From Planococcus citri (lineage: Eukaryota > Arthropoda > Insecta > Hemiptera > Pseudococcidae), in assembly GCF_950023065.1 (NCBI RefSeq), contig NC_088677.1:71511469-71575468 (forward strand): DNA of 64,000 nucleotides, written 5' to 3'. The position numbers and the translations under genes are program-made. Positions 50,881 through 62,846 of the stretch are shown here, piece by piece. Position 1 is the stretch's first letter; every line of letters starts with the position of its first letter. Under the pieces are notes generated by a model that had not been told where the DNA came from, made no database searches, and saw only the letters and a list, made by a program, of their open reading frames with translations.

Positions 50881-53450
50881 TTGTAACTTATTAACTAGAC
50901 CGAGAGTGATTAGAAGGCGAAGGAAAGGGCGAAGGGAAACATTATTAGAAAGAATTGGACTGCGTTAAATACATAAGAGATGATACGGGATGGACTACGA
51001 ACTCAGCTAAGGCTCAGGTTATCTCCGGGCCCATTCGTGATTACAGAAAGAAAAAGAGTACATCTCGTCGCAATCGCTGTTTGAACGAAGAAGCGAACGT
51101 AACTCGAGAGACCGCGAACAAACAAAAATCTGTCGCTGTGGGACTTGGAGCAACGTACCAGAAGGTTTTGATGAATTTATAGTAAGATGACGAGCTATGT
51201 ATAGTAGACCATTAGCGAGAGTTTGGAGGAGATAACAGCTGTAAATCAGAACGACTTTGGAGAAGAACGCAGCTGGTCACTAATATTTCGAGGTTTTAGG
51301 CTGAATCTGAAGGATTGAGAGAGATAGAGTGACGATGTCGACTTGTGTGAGAACGTTGGCAAGATACAGCGACGATAGCGTACCAATATAACAAGATGGT
51401 GTTGTATGTCGTATTGGTAGGTATCTGGTTCCTTCTGAGGTTGTAGTTTAGTTTAGTTTACGGTGATCTTCCTTTTGTAGCAGTTGTCTTCTTATTTCAA
51501 AGAAGATGAATTGCGAAACATGCAAATAGGTATGAGGTACGACGGTTTTCTCTTTTCTACGTCTTCTGCATATACCTACCTAATTGTATGTAAACATAAC
51601 CACCTAATTTTTAACAAGTGTGTAGACGAGCTTTCGCGATATTGCGTCATTTCCATCTCTTCTCATCCTCAGATCCAATTTGAAACTTGACTTAGCTTTC
51701 AGTCGAGGTGGAGCCAATCGAAATAAGTACATCGCGTTAGCGGAAAATTACCACATCGCGACGTTATTTCACCTTGATCGCTGACAAGGTTCGCTTCACT
51801 AAAAAACAGATTTGCGCTTATACTTATCTCGAAATCGAAAGCGGGAATGCTGGCAATAGGCGCTAGGCAGGCGGATGTCTTTCACATCTGCCATCGTCTT
51901 ATATTCAAACGCACGATCTCGATGGGCAAATGGAATGGAATGGATGGAGTATTTGAAAGATTTAGAACACGAACCGTCGTAAACCGCTGGAAGTCCTCGG
52001 TTTCAATGGCGATCGTCCGTATACGATCACTTGTTTCGTATTCGTATAAGTTTAGCATCCTTGGAAACGGTACGAGCCAACGATTTCCAAACCGGTTGCC
52101 GTGTTTGCGGTTCTTCTCTGTCGAAAATGACGACCGCGCTTTATTGGCTTTGTATGGTATTATTTTTCTCGTCGACGTCTTCTTCTTGGTTGTTGTAGCA
52201 AAGTACTATGATCGATTCCTCATGCGTGCCAGGAAATTGTTTGTATGAGAATGTGCGATCATCCGAGAGCCGCAGTCGAAGAACCATGTTTGCGTTCGAC
52301 CTCAAATTATAGTGGATAGAGTAGATGAGAAATACTCATTGTTAGTCAAAATGTTAAAACGCAGATGAACTGGTGTTGAGGAAGTTTACAGAACAGATGC
52401 TGCAGGGATGTTGAAAAACTGGTATTGGAAGTCTGAGATGGATAAGAATACGATGTTGAAATGATGGAAAGGTGTTGGGAAGTTGTTTTGTATTCAGATG
52501 TTTAGATGTCTTCGCCTTATTTTTTGTTTTATTTTCGAAAGATTTCTCGAAAAAATTGTCTGAAACTTGGTGGAAATATCGAAATACATACATAATCTTT
52601 GAAAATGGCATAAAAATCACTCAACTTTTGTAACGATGCTTTCCATGTTATAGAAATTGGCAAAGATGTGGACATTGTTTGAGGGAATAATAGGTACCTA
52701 CTATTCATACAAAATTCCAGTTTTTTTCGTTCCAGAATTCGCTTTGGAATTTGAGGAAAATTCATTCAAATTTAATAAGAAAAGTTCAAAATTTCAAAAT
52801 TTGGGTACCTCGAGAAAATTTTGTTTCTGCGTTGACTTTTCTATAGCTCTGAAATTAGATAAGAGGATGTAAGTATACCTGAAAATTTTTAAAAACTACG
52901 AAAATTCGTCACATTCGAAAATTGTTCTCAGAAAGAAGGTTTAAATAATCTCACATTTTTTCAACATTTTTGGTACGTCGAAAAATTTTCCTAGAATTGA
53001 AAAAGTCAATGCGAAAACAAAGATGTTTAAAAAATGAACGAAGCCCTGATTTTTCAATTTTTGGGACATTTCGACTTCTTACTTCCACTTCTTTCTTCCA
53101 GATTAAGTATCCAACTTGATTTTTTTAGTCGAAAAAATTGTCGCTTTTGGCAAAATTCGCTGCAGTTTTAATTTTTTTCGAAAATGTTGGTAAGCTCAAA
53201 TTCCTTTATAGGGACCCCTTGAGATGAATTTGTTTTTGCAGTTCGCTTCTTATTTATTTTTTTGATTTTTGAGATACCGATTTTCAAAATTGTTAGTTTG
53301 TCTCAATATCTTGAAACTTTAAATGTGAGTGGACTGGAAAATATACCTAAAGGTCTTCGTGTCTTCAATTTTAAAGACAAAAGATGCTTAAAATTTGAAT
53401 GATCCTTTTAGTCAGGTGATAACTACAGTTGAATTTTAAAAATAAGAGCT
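50881..53450. other. Unique island (50.9-52.3 kb) then AT-rich DNA
   Basis: The island is CpG-containing. Its frames at 50955-51182 (75 codons) and 51847-52248 (133 codons) lack recognisable domains and good splice context. Confidence 0.35.
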
Positions 53451-53469
53451 CCCCCCCCCCCCCAATGAA

Positions 53470-54560
53470 AAAACCATTAAAATCATTGAAAGTTAACAAA
53501 AATTGCTGATATTTTAATAAAAATTAAACAAAATGTCTGCAGGAAAAAAGTGTTGAAAACTCGTCAAAGTGGTGTAAAAACTTTCAAAAAAAGCATTAAA
53601 ATCATCAAAGTTTATTACCAAAAACTGCTGATGTTTCAGTAAAATTTGCCCAAAATGCACAAAAAAGTGTTTCAAAAGCTGCCAAATTGATCTAAAAACC
53701 CTCTAAATAAGCATTAAAATCACTAAAAATTACCACAAAACTTCAAAAATTTCAAGGAAAGTTGCTCGAAATCCTGTCAAAATAACGTAAAAAACATTGA
53801 AAAATATCAAAAATTACTAAGATTCTAATGAAAGTTGCCCAAAATGCATGAAAAAGTGTTCAAAGTGTTTCAAAATGAAGTAAACATGAAAAAAAAATTG
53901 AAAATTATAACGAAACAATGCAATTTTAACCACGTGATAAAATGGTGTAAAAACTGTAAAAATTTGAAAATCACCAAAAAGTGCTAAAACGTCAATGAAA
54001 GTTACCGAAAACGTATAAAAGTGTTCAAAAGTGCATCGAGAAGTAGTAAAAAACACTAAAAAAATTAAAATTACCAAGAAATTCGATTTCGAAAAAATTT
54101 GCCAAAAATGCAAAAAAAAGTGTTGAAAAAACTTGTTTAAAAAACGTAAAAATTGTCAAAAATACATGAAAATTACCAAAGATTGTTTAAAACTAACAAA
54201 ATTTCTGCAAGATTTGCCAAAAATACACGAAAAAGTTTCCAATGATATAAAAATACCGAAAAAATAACATTAAAATCACTGAAAATTAACAAGAAATGAT
54301 AGAAATTTAGTGATTAGAGGCCAAAAGAGTATGAAAAAAATATTAAAATAAACCTCGTATACTTAATGCTGTAAAAACACCCAAAAAAGCAATCAATCGC
54401 TAAAAATTACAAAAATACATAATTAAAATTTTAGTACAATTTTTCCAAAATGCACAAAAAAAAACTAGGTACTGAAAATGGCGTTCAATGATGTAAAAAC
54501 ACAAAAAAAAAGAGCATTATAGTATCAATAGAAATCACCAAACAATGGCGAAATTTCGTC
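53470..54560. repeat. Degenerate tandem array, unit about 80-120 bp
   Basis: The unit order CATTAAAATCA, then ACCAAAAA, TTTGCCCAAAATGCA, AAAAAGTGTT and GTAAAAAC recurs. Cleanest starts are 53475, 53594 and 53712, giving periods of 119 and 118, after which units shorten and decay. A 13-base poly-C run (53451-53463) borders the array. Confidence 0.55.
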
Positions 54561-55802
54561 ATTTTTTATAGATTTTTTACTTGTATGCATTTTTGACAAT
54601 TTTTACGAAATTCTTACATTTTGTGTTTGTTTTTAATTTTTAGTGATTTTTCTGTTTTTTTCCTAGTGTTTTTATGTAATTTTAACTTATGTTTCTAACT
54701 TTTTCAAGTAGGTATTTTTGACCAATTTACCTGAATTTGTTTCATTTTTTGTCGATCTATAGTATTTCTGACAAATTATTGTTCGAAAGTTCTTATCGTT
54801 GCTAAGTCTGAATTTGGAAAAACGAAAAAAGGGACAGAAATTTTCACGTTTCACGATGCTTCCCAATCAATTGAATCGTTCCAAGTTTCGATACGAAAGC
54901 GTATCTGGGGGGGAGGGGGGGAGTGTCGAAATGAGCCCTTCTGAGGTGTTTTTCCTCGTAGACTTTTTTTCTTAGATCTGCTTTTGCTCCCCCTCCCATT
55001 CATTTGGTGATTTCAAATATTTTGTTGGATCTTCCATCAACCTATGGAGTCAGATTTGACAATACTGGGTAAAGTTACCAGTTTCCTTCTGTTTGCCTAA
55101 ACCATCTCGAATAAAGAGTATAATACCTATATGCATTCAAAGAATACCTTCATCTCGACTACAGGTAGTAGGCACTCTGCAAAAAAAATCTCTTGGGCAA
55201 TACGATAGGTTAGTTGGCCAAGAGCTGGCCGCGAATACTCACTCTATTATTGGCATCGCGAATGTGAACGAAGAAGAAAAGGAAAAAGAGAGAAACGAAT
55301 ACGACGTGGCGGCGGCGTATAATTCATTTGGCTACGATCGTCCGTACCGCTGCCATCGCTGCCGCCGCCGCGACGAATGTGTGATAATGTGAGCATGTGT
55401 GGGTAAAGCATTAAGTAAGTCCAAAGTACCTATGCATACGTATGAAATGAAAGATGTCACAGTCACATGAACGAACGTTTCGTTTCGCAAGGTCGTACAA
55501 ATATTTATGTAAATATTTTGACACGGTGGTGTATACGATTTGAAAAACTATCCCATGTCCGTCGAGTGGCCCGAATAACTACATAGTATAGTAATCCTAT
55601 AGCTTTTATTTTTTTGGGGAAAAAAAGAAGGCAGAAAATGTAGAAAACGTAGTAGTTCAATTCGATATTTGTGTGGCAAATTCATTGCATTTCATTCTTG
55701 TTGTAGAGAACTAACTTTATGACCTTATAATACATTCGTCGATACCTACTCGTAGCTTGTAAACATGACGAATAATTAGTTCGTTTGATTGTCTTTTTAC
55801 AG
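54561..55802. other. Intron end preceding the chn exon
   Basis: AT-rich to about 55.05 kb with a G-rich patch at 54907-54923. It is then unique and CpG-containing, probably promoter or regulatory DNA close to chn. Confidence 0.35.
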
Positions 55803-56079
55803 TGAGAGAAGAAACGAAGAACCATTGTGATCGGTACAGCTACTTCGATCGGAGTATTTGGATTGGTGGTGGTGGTTGACCCTGCTGCTGTCTGCTTCAT
55901 CCATCATCAACGTCAACATCAACATCAGCGCCATCGCATTACCTACTCGATACTCGACTCGCTGTACCCACATCTGCGTACGTTACGTAATAATATCATC
56001 TAGCAAACGTACTAGTACATTTAATACCGTCACGTCGTCGTAAAGATAGTGAAGAGAAGAGTACAGCTACGGCTACAGG
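55803..56079 (+). other. chn: Probable 5'UTR part of the chn coding exon
   Basis: A pyrimidine-rich acceptor, GTCTTTTTACAG, ends at 55802. From there to the ATG at 56080 the sequence is unlike the AT-rich intron to its left: CpG-containing and rich in CATCA/ACATC. The chn frame is closed by three stops just upstream of the ATG, so this stretch is untranslated. It would be the 3' part of a leader spliced from one or more distant first exons. The acceptor choice is inference. Confidence 0.5.
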
Positions 56080-57471
56080 ATGTCGTCGTATCCGCCATCT
56101 ATGGTTCATAAATCCGGCAATAGGCTTGTAGTACGCAGCGTAGTCAGCGGCGATAAACTGTTCGGTACGTCGGAGGAGACCGAAGACGAAACGTCCATCG
56201 GTAACGGCGAAGTGACGATTAAACGCGCCGGCGCTGGCGTCGTCACCGCTGACGAAGCTCTGTCGCCAGAATGCAGCGTCGTCGTCGACCAAGACGAAGA
56301 ATTGCCGCAATGCAAGGTGAAACGTAACTACGCCTGTTCGTCTTGCAGCTATTACACGCAGAACCCGCGATACTATTTGCATCATTTGAAAAACGTACAT
56401 AAGGAAAAAATACGTATCTACGAATGTCCGCACTGTTTGTACGCTTCGAAACACAGTCAAAAGCTGCAAAGGCATATACACATGGTCCATGTAATGGGCA
56501 AACGTAAAATGCTAATTAAAGCCAAAAGCTCGCCAAACAGAAAGAACCCTTCAACCGGCGGCGGTATTGGTAAAACCAGCGCTATGGTCGCGATGCCAGA
56601 GCTGACCGCTACTTTGCTTAGTATGTCCCGAGAGGACGATAAAAAACCCTGCGAACCGGTCCACCGCCAGCTGCCGGATGACGACGATCTGACTTCATCG
56701 TCGGCCGCAGCAACGGTGACCGCGATCGCCGATGAAACCGAAATGAGCGGCGGAGGCGACGACGGCGGTGATTTCAGCGCCGGTTCTATTACTCCTGTTG
56801 CCGAAATCCGAGAAGAAATTACCAACGAGTCGCCGTCGTTCGCCTCCGGCGCCGGTGCCGCCGACGTACCATTGAAGTGTTCGCTATGCCCGTTCTCTAG
56901 TCGTAATCCGAATCTAGTCACACGTCACGAACGTCTAGTCCATCTGAAAAAGAAATTCTACCGGTGTACGAAATGCGACTACATTACCCACATGAAAGCT
57001 CGATTCACCAAACACGTGAAATACCATTCGATGCCGATGATCAAATGCGACATGTGCGATTTTCGTACGCCCTACAAATGGAACCTAGACCGCCATAATA
57101 AGAATCATTTCGCCAACGGCGCCTTCAAATGTTCCCAATGTAACTTCACCGCCGATATCAAGCAGAGCTTGACCGTGCACGAGATGAACCACCACGTGCC
57201 GCCGGTCAATCAAAACGGCGCAGCCGGAATGACCATACCGACGCCGGCGAAACGACGTTGCCGCGTCGGCGCTTCCGATATTATCGCCAAACAGCAAGAA
57301 AATGCTGCCAACAGCATCGATCCGGATCTAGACGATCTCGAATTACTCAGAATGGAAAGAGAAAGTTTACCAAATGCTGATACCGCGAACGCGAATACCA
57401 ATGGCAATGCGAACGCGATCAACGTCGATACTTCCGCCGATGCACTAGTCGACGAACCTGCTGCCGCACAG
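56080..57471 (+). CDS. chn: Charlatan-like C2H2 zinc-finger transcription factor, first coding exon (3' end outside window)
   Basis: A 464-codon exon. Six C2H2 fingers can be read with intact ligands: ZF1 C86/C89/H102/H107, ZF2 C116/C119/H132/H137, ZF3 C267/C270/H283/H288, ZF4 C296/C299/H312/H316, ZF5 C323/C326/H339/H343, ZF6 C351/C354/H367/H371. Fingers 1-2 and 3-6 are separated by an acidic, Ser/Gly-rich linker (about 140-262). A basic AKRRCR patch near 390 may be a nuclear signal, and an Asn/Ala-rich stretch follows (434-448). The fingers, especially FRTPYKWNLDRH and NFTADIKQSLTVHEMNHH, match what I recall of insect Charlatan, a nuclear regulator of achaete/scute and neural genes described as a fly counterpart of REST/NRSF. 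ATG 56080 has A at -3 and in-frame stops at 56041, 56047 and 56050, which fixes the start. The exon closes in phase 0 at CACAG|GTAAAT. Reading on would add 21 low-complexity residues before a stop, so the true protein continues in exons not seen here. Finger content is certain; the chn name is recognition from memory. Confidence 0.8.
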
Positions 57472-58397
57472 GTAAATACCTTACCAGATTGCGTTGTTTT
57501 TTGCTGCTTTTTTTCCACCTTGCTTAGACATTCTTAATACCTATGTATGGACTGATGTAGTTGGTAGGAATCGGTAGGTACACCTAGGTACCTTAGTTTG
57601 CGAACTTGTGACAGGTGTTTTGTGCTTTGGCGATGCTCACGCTAGTGTGTGACTATATGAGCGTCGTCGTCGACTCGTCGTGGGTCTTCGTGAATACTGA
57701 GTACCTAGGTCAGTTGACGAAGAAAGGAACGGGATATACTGGCATACCTTCCACTAAATGATTACCATTTCCTCCCTTTTTTGGTGAATTTTTTTCGCCA
57801 ATTTTCCAAGTTATTTAAAGTTGAGGAGAGAAGGTGTATGCTGAATGGGCGGAGGAGGTGGTCAGATTGCTTGTATGTACATACTTGAGAAAATTCCATC
57901 CAAAGGATATTCAAGTTGAATAAAATACCAGGTTTGGTTGTCAATTTTTCAAAGTAACCTTCCTTGAGAAAAGGAGAAGTGGAGAAGAGGAGGAATTGTA
58001 GATGATTTCGCAATGACGTAAAAACTTGTAATTCTCTGATTGAATTAATTATTGATTTCTCAATTTTTTACTTTTCCAAAAATTAAGTAATCGTTTGCTA
58101 CTATTGAACTGATTTTATTTTTCGCCAAAAATTGATGAAGAATATGGTTTTTTAGTGTGCGTAGCACACTATTGGTTTCGCTTTGAGAAATTGAAATTTC
58201 AATTGCAATGAATGTTCTCTTAAGCTATCCAACCGTTTTTTGTACCTATTGGACACCATTTGAGAATCATTAAGGCGGAGGGTATAGATTTATTTTCATT
58301 CAATTCGGATGGGTAATTGCTGAGTAATTGCAATTTTAGTTCATTATTTTAATGCATTAAATCCTAAAAAAGGGAAAAGGGGACTTGTAGAACACCT

Positions 58398-58482
58398 GCC
58401 GCTCATTGTACCCTGCTATACCCCCAGTCTATTCCATCACCAGCTGTGTTTCATTGTACCCTGTTACACCCCCGGTCTGTTA
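58398..58482. repeat. Diverged direct repeat upstream of the SINE head
   Basis: CATTGTACCCTGCTATACCC at about 58405 recurs as CATTGTACCCTGTTACACCC at about 58453, followed by a CAGTCTATT/CGGTCTGTT pair. Confidence 0.6.
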
Positions 58483-58560
58483 GCTGTAAATTCCAAGTGG
58501 GAGTGGTTTGGTGGGGCATTTACCAAACAAATATATTATTTTAATGCCCTAACCCTCGTA

Positions 58561-58640
58561 GGGAATTGGTGGCTGAGTGGATAGGGCATGTAGGTAGGAA
58601 TAGGAAATTTAGGGACCCAGGTTCGAATCCCCGTGAGGTA
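58561..58640 (+). mobile_element. tRNA-derived SINE head
   Basis: The A-box TGGCTGAGTGG (58570-58580) and B-box GGTTCGAATCC (58620-58630) are 39 bases apart, as in tRNA-type Pol III promoters. The A-box region resembles tRNA-Ser/Leu. The cloverleaf does not close (no matching acceptor stem), so it is a SINE or pseudo-tRNA rather than a working tRNA gene. Confidence 0.55.
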
Positions 58641-58728
58641 AGTAGGTAGGTGACAGATTTTTCCTAGGAAAATTGGATAGGTAAATGCTTTGGAGTTACT
58701 ACCTATGTAGTACATGATAATGGGGCAA

Positions 58729-58811
58729 AAATAATGCTGAAATTGAGTTATGAATTATATCATTTGCTAAATAATGCTGAAATTGAGTTATGAATTATGA
58801 TATCATTTGCT
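58729..58811. repeat. Two tandem copies of a 40/43-bp unit
   Basis: AAATAATGCTGAAATTGAGT starts copies at 58729 and 58769. The second copy has a three-base insertion (GAT) before ATCATTTGCT. Confidence 0.85.
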
Positions 58812-59229
58812 AACTAAAAATTCATTTCATTAATTTTTTGTTTACCTATAGCCATAAGTATAGTAAGAATTGCCTTGACATGAATAATTGTTAACTTTTT
58901 ACTTATAATTTAAAAATTACTTCAAAATGAGTAATTAAACTAATTTTTGTACAATTGAAACATGTAATTTTTATTATCATGATTTAGTAAAAATTATTAA
59001 AACAAAATGATTTTTACTATTGGTACCTATAGCAAAATTTATTAAAATGATAATTTTTACTATACGAGTACAGTAAAAATTATTGAATGGGATCTGGTAC
59101 TTAATTGTGCTAAATACCAGTATTTAGTTAAATTTTTTTGTAAAAATTACCCATATTTTTTTCGTGTAATTTAGAGGCAATTCAAATTCTTAACATATTT
59201 TATAACATTTAATTCTTAATTTAGAATAA

Positions 59230-59860
59230 AAAGCAAGTTCTGAAAGTTGGTTTGAAAATTTATAAATTTGAAGACAATGGAAATTCTAAAAAAAATAATA
59301 TGAAAATTTGTATTTAGAGACGCCGAGAATTCCAAAAATTGATTAAAAGTTCTGTAAGTTGCAGATAATGTGAACTTGAAAATTATATGAAATAAGTACT
59401 GTAATATTTATGAACAAGATGAGAATTCTGAAAAATTGGAGGCAATGTAAATTCCAAAAATTGAGTAAACGTTTTACAATTTGTGGACAATATGAACTTG
59501 AAAATTGAATTTGAAATTTTTTAATTTAAAGACAATATAAGAATTCTGAAAAATTATTCAAAATTTGACTATTTAGAGGCAATGTGAATTCTAAAAATTG
59601 ATTGCAAATTTCCTAACTCAGCAGCAATGCAAAATTCTGAAAATTTATTGAAAACTTTATGAAATTGTAGCGATGGGGAATTCGGGAAATTGATTTGAAA
59701 TTTTGTAAATTTTAAAACAATGCAAACTATGAAAAACAACTAGAAATTTCTTAATTTAGAAGCAATACAAGCTTATAAATTATTCTGAAATACCTATTGT
59801 AATTTGGAAAATATGAAAACACTGAAAAACAATTATTATTTTGAAGCAGTGAGAGTTTCA
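59230..59860. repeat. Degenerate tandem array, unit about 60 bp
   Basis: About ten units share TTTAGAGGCAATGTGAATTC followed by TGAAAAATTGATTGAAAATTT. The GCAATG/GACAAT word recurs about every 60 bases with many substitutions. Confidence 0.5.
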
Positions 59861-59985
59861 AAACTTCTCATTACTGTGACATGGTTGATTCACTTATGCA
59901 CTATCTAGATGTAATAACGGTTATAGCTGTAGAAAAGGCAGCTAGCTACGCACACTTTGCAGCTAAGCTTTGCTTAGCTGTCTAG

Positions 59986-62846
59986 TTTTTTTTTTTTTTA
60001 ATTTTCAACCTTCCAGAGCAACGTTTGAGGTCTTTAATTCATTTTTTTAAAATTTTTGGATATCAGTGTAGTATAATTATGAGCGAACATTCTTCTTGGA
60101 AATTCAGGATTTTCCTCAATTTTCGTCAAAAGATTACCTATGTTGATTTTTAAAGCCAAATTTACATTATGCTGACAGAAACAAAAAGCATCGTTGACAG
60201 AAATTTGCTGTAAAATTGTATCCGCTGAACATTTTTTGATGGTCCATCTCAAATCTTTTTTTTTTTTGAGAACTCCCCCCCCCCCCCCCTAAAAAAATCG
60301 AATGCTTCAAAATGCAAAATTTCGTGGTGAAATAAACAAATAATTGATAAAATACGCTGAGGTTGGTACAGTTTATTAAAAATTTGTAACATCAAAGTAT
60401 CAAGAACTGGTAGATAACATTGATTCAAAATTTAGTGAAACACCCCCCCCCCTCCCTCACTCCGAACAAAAAATGTAAAATCACAAAGGGTTTTGATTTT
60501 GATAAAATTTCATTTTGGAAGTCTTTGGAAATTCGGTTGAAGTATTAAAAACTAATGCTGTTTCTAATGCAGCATTGGAATTTTTCTGCAGAAAAATTTT
60601 CAGTTCAGATGACTGCTGTATTTGTAAGGAAAATGTAGCCTTATGAATTTTAATTTTATTTACGTACTGGGTATAATTTCTTTCTGAAATTGAATTTTTT
60701 CAAATTAAAAATTTGATTGTTCAAAGCAGACATTTTTATTTTTCAAATTCAAAAACATTAAAATTTTGTTAATTCTTAAAAATGTTTTAAAAAATTCATA
60801 TTACCAACGTTCTTTAAAATTAAAATTCCCAGTTGAAATTTCGTCAAAATTGAAAAACTTGACATTATTTTTATTGTATTTTATTCTAATTTTGTTGCGT
60901 TGTAAAAAATTTTCCTCGTCAGTCGTCGAAGTTGTTGAAAAAATGAATTGAAATTTTGTGTTTTGGAAGCATTACATTTTTTCTGTGAGCGTCTTGTAAA
61001 AAAAAACCAAGAATTTCTTAGCTGATGAATTTTATTGCAAATTTTTAATCAACTGGGCATTCTGTAAATTTTGCTTTGAAAATCAACATAATATTTTGAA
61101 GAAAATTGATGAAAATCTTCAATTTCCGCGAACTCTCATGATTTCTCAGTTGGAGTTTATGTCGGAAAAAATTGGTCTCCAAAAAGTCTGTATTATTAAA
61201 GATTCCAAAAGATGGAAGTGGATCTTTTGATCAGATTCTAGTTGAAAAATTCCAAACCTCAAAACCTTACGTTGGATGATCAGTTTGAACCATTCCAAAC
61301 AATACTCGACCTCTTTCCATCATTTTAGGACGTACGGGAAAATATTCAATGAATTTTTCGTGCCAAAGAGTACACTTCTCCCCCTTTTCGTCTAAAATTT
61401 CAATAAACTTCAATTTTTTTGGTCAATTCACTTCAAAAATGATCTTGAAATTGTGATATTAGTAGTCCAAATTCAAGAAGGCGCTATATTTGAATCATTT
61501 GAAAATTTTTGAAATCTTTCCTTGAGGTAATTTGACCATGACTTTATTTGATTCTCTTAGATTTAAAAAAGAAAAAAATTGAAAAACTGTCCAATTTTGA
61601 AAAAAATGGCTGATTTTTTTTTGTTGCGAACTTTTATTATCAGATGCTCAAATTTTATCAAAATATTCGTCAAATTATTTAATTCAATTTTGTCATTTTA
61701 TACAATCAAGATTTATGATTAACCACTTGTTCATCTATGACATTGCTGGTATTTTTAGTGTGATTTTAAACTAAATCCTTTAGAATCTGTGAACTTGCAT
61801 TTTATTGTTATTTCTTTCGTCACTGATTTTTGAAGTTTTTTTAGCCTTTGGATGAGTGTTATTTCCAATTGCCAATGATTCCTGTGCCTTTAATCATAAT
61901 TATAGAAAATATAAAAACATTTTATACACCACTCTAACGCAGTAGAAGACATAGCAAAGGGATAAACTCGTTCTCAAGAGCGAAGAAAGTAATTAAAAGA
62001 CATCCTGTTCAGTTTTTTTCTCATTTTATCTTGATTTTTTTATCTACGATGTTGTTGATTGATGATGATGATAAATTTTGGAGAAATAACGAAATTCTTC
62101 ACGACCACCATAGCTACTCGTACTTTAATTATCGTAGTACTCGTATTTGAGATGACAGTAGGTAACAGCGTTCGTGATAGTGATAATTGGCGAGACTATC
62201 AGCAAATAATATCGCATTAGCTCCATCTTGGAGTTTGATGTTTCTAAAGAGGCGAGAGAGAGAAGAAAAAAACATGTGTTGAGAGAAAAATATGCTCGTT
62301 GAAAAAATGATCTTTTTTGTGTGATGTTATCAAAGGCACCCTAATATCCTTTGATTGTTTTTTCCAGAGGAAGCAATTAATCAGTTGATAAGGAGCTATT
62401 TTCTGATTAATGTCTTAGATTTTGCTCATTTTTCTGTCATAGTTTTAAAAGTATTCTGAAAGTTTTCGCTGTAGAAAAAAAATTACTAACAGAAATTTGA
62501 GCAACTAGTTCAAATTCGTTGACGTCATTAAATTTTTTCATTTTACTCGGATAGGTTAATAAATGTGTGATTTCTTTATAGCTGTTGTATTGAAGAAAAA
62601 AAACTCACTGTACTTTTTTCATTATTCATTCCCCCCTCTTTTCCATGTTGATTGGAGAACAAAAGTTTGCAGACAATATTGTATAGCTTAGGCTATACGC
62701 TGTATGTGTATACTCATAGAGTAGATGAACATTGAACACAGAATACAATCCAACGGATGAAATTGTTAGAAAACGAATACGAGTCTGGAACCGCATGGTA
62801 ATACTTTTGTGAGAACAAATTGTACGTTAATTAAGCTAATTTGTCG
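59986..62846. other. AT-rich intronic DNA
   Basis: A T-run at 59986 flanks the Helentron-like end. A 15-base poly-C lies at 60275 and another C-run at 60444. 61.9-62.3 kb is less repetitive, with GATGAT words. No exon is seen. Confidence 0.4.

Larger units (their letters stand above)
58153..59985 (+). mobile_element. Candidate non-autonomous Helentron-like element
   Basis: The left end has the hairpin TAGTGTGCGTAGCACACTA (58153-58171). Its AGTGTGCGTAGC (58154-58165) is matched inverted by GCTACGCACACT at 59945-59956. Four bases later a perfect 9-bp stem (CAGCTAAGC, loop TTT, GCTTAGCTG; 59960-59980) is followed by TCTAG and a T-run. Subterminal inverted repeats plus a 3' hairpin next to a T-rich insertion point is the known layout of Helentron-derived elements. 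There is no Rep/helicase frame; internal DNA holds a SINE head and tandem repeats. Confidence 0.45.

Noticed and set aside
50955..51182. 75-codon + strand frame with charged composition
   Set aside because: Composition is plausible but there is no homologue I recognise and no splice context; left as unique-island DNA.
51847..52248. 133-codon + strand frame
   Set aside because: A hydrophobic segment near the end looks membrane-like, but there is no family resemblance and no transcript signals.
53470..54560. CRISPR-like array
   Set aside because: Units are diverged and of variable length, with no constant repeats or spacers; this is eukaryotic degenerate satellite DNA.
55996..57518. Minus-strand frames of 70-164 codons overlapping the chn exon
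   Set aside because: They are antisense readings of the zinc-finger exon; the + strand frame has six intact fingers and a defined start and donor.
57472..57537. Extra 21 codons after the chn donor
   Set aside because: They read through GTAAAT into intron and give a Cys/Phe/Leu-rich tail. The phase-0 donor explains the end better; an intron-retained short isoform cannot be excluded.
58561..58640. Functional tRNA gene
   Set aside because: A and B boxes are good but no acceptor stem or anticodon arm pairs correctly; called a SINE head instead.
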